Shown piece by piece: positions 62,726 through 64,000 of a DNA stretch of 64,000 bases. Both the position numbers and the translations under genes were made by a program. The first letter of the stretch is position 1. Each line of letters begins with the position of its first letter. The notes under the pieces were generated by a model that ran no database searches, was not told where the DNA came from, and saw nothing but the letters and a program-made list of their open reading frames with translations. The stretch covers positions 248,001 through 312,000 of the forward strand of contig JABVXU010000020.1 in the NCBI GenBank assembly GCA_013365365.1. The letters are read 5' to 3'. This DNA comes from Cruorifilaria tuberocauda (Eukaryota; Nematoda; Chromadorea; Rhabditida; Onchocercidae).

Positions 62726-64000
62726 TCACGTTGCGAATATTTCTTTTGCTGTTTCATCTAACACCCTAGAAAAAAAATACCTTTAAAACAGATTCTATAA
62801 TAAGCACATGAATATTTCCTATGAAATAATGAATAAAAATACTCCAATAATTAAAATTTACTTTGACTTAATAATTTGTCCTGGAACATAAAATGGATTT
62901 GACAGTGAATTGCAGTAAGCAGTGTGCAGTCTTTTGAATATCTGAATGCATAATTATAAATGAGAACATTGATACTTTCAATAGTGAAGGCATTTAGCTA
63001 TTTCAAATGCCGTTTAATAAACAGTAATAAAAATATTAGGCAGCATACTTCAACAAAGGGCCAATTTCGAGCGACTTCTGGAATTGGGTTTAAAATTTCG
63101 CCCATCTTTTATTTTGATTATAGTAAAATTTAACCAATAACTTACGGAACGAATGTCTTGATCCTTCAGTGATGTGTCGCCTATTTCTGTCACAATAATC
63201 ATTTTCACATTAGTGTTTGTTACATAACCAAATGACTAAAAACAAATATATAGATATAAATAGTAATTAAGACCAGAGACATGGTAAATCCTAATAACAA
63301 TCCCGTTATCGCTGCAGCTGCAGGAATTTAGATTGAACATTACTATCATTCTAAATTCTGCTGGTAATCAACACAGCATTTAAATTACTGAATCTTTAAA
63401 TTGCGAAATAACCTTGAAATTCTGATCTGATATGAGTGGTCCCAAATACAATTCCAGGGTTTTATTGGCACCGAACACTTTTTCATCAACGATATCCAAT
63501 GAGCAATAAATAAACATATGTATATCGAATTCTCTCGATGATTCTTTTTCATTTACATTTAAATATAACGGTGAACTCTATCTCAATGAATACAATTTTA
63601 AATCCATCATTTAATAACTCATCAACACCAGAACTATCATAAAGATGATGAAATAAGGGAAAAGGAAGAAGAGGGGACATCACAATTTCAAAAATTATGG
63701 ATAATTGGTTGGTTTTTGTTTTCCAAATGTCCCTGTTGTGCTGCCTGCCCATTTATGTTTTAAATTTATTTAATTATGAACCTATGCCTTTGATTTGGAA
63801 ATTTTGCGTCTGGTATTTTAAACCAATTTTTTCTTCATTACTCATGTATAATGTCTAATATGCTCAGTAATCAGTTATTCATCTACATCAAGATTGTCCG
63901 ATCCATACCGTTTGCTAGCAATGACGAAAGAGAGCAGTAAAGATGTAAATGAAAGCGCTGTACAAGCAAACTAACATCTTTGGTGATGATAGCAACACTG
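62726..64000 (-). CDS. TRAPP complex subunit 2-like (TRAPPC2L), N-terminus cut by window edge
   Basis: Five exons: 63976-64000 (partial), 63413-63577, 63146-63235, 62862-62941 and 62726-62765. They join in phase and give about 132 residues; human TRAPPC2L has about 140. The partial first exon reads SVAIITKD, matching the IAVIAKE opening of the family; only the first few codons are missing. Then come SSPLYLNVN, CSLDIVDEKVFG, LELYLGPLISDQNFK, SFGYVTNTNVKMIIV and CNSLSNPFYVPGQ, each aligned with the human protein. It has the longin-like fold of small TRAPP subunits and acts as an adaptor between subunits in ER-to-Golgi and Golgi tethering complexes. It runs in the same direction as the CIAO3-like gene, 480 bases upstream of it. 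Confidence 0.9.

Overview
The window looks like nuclear DNA of a parasitic roundworm, most likely a filarial (clade III) nematode. It is AT-rich. Genes are cut into many short exons, and most introns end in the nematode-style TTTTCAG or TTTTTAG. Several start codons sit one to two bases after such an acceptor, as expected for spliced-leader trans-splicing. The encoded proteins match nematode families. Species is an inference; no RNA gene or bacterial-type operon was seen. Gene models were built by hand from splice signals and codon phase.

Layout. (1) About 353-1349, minus: a short RING-H2 protein, TRAIP-like in its RING, with a lysine-rich tail. (2) 4232-40376, minus: one giant gene of roughly 57 exons and about 4,800 residues, read as the orthologue of C. 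elegans LET-805 (myotactin). It has a signal peptide, about thirty fibronectin type III (FN3) domains, a poly-leucine transmembrane segment and a tail of about 550 residues. Codon phase agrees at nearly every junction; two or three junctions at the 5' end stay open. (3) 40377-56128: about 15.7 kb with no gene I can support. (4) 56129-59314, plus: a WD-repeat protein of the GRWD1 family. (5) 59733-62246, minus: the CIAO3/NARFL/Nar1 family iron-sulfur assembly factor (C. elegans oxy-4), tail to tail with gene 4. (6) 62726-64000, minus: TRAPPC2L, a TRAPP vesicle-tethering subunit, cut at its first codons by the window edge.

How they fit. LET-805 is the epidermal receptor of fibrous organelles that links muscle to cuticle in worms. 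The other recognised genes are housekeeping: ribosome or histone assembly (GRWD1), cytosolic Fe-S assembly (CIAO3), ER-Golgi traffic (TRAPPC2L) and ubiquitin ligation (RING).

Most worth a second look, all in the let-805 locus: a 7-residue-repeat coiled coil spliced in frame between FN3 domains; four G-Y-x-x-G-F repeats in the tail; two possible C-termini; a possible internal start giving a tail-only form; a frameshifted copy of one FN3 exon in a later intron; and a broken reading frame on the opposite strand inside an intron.
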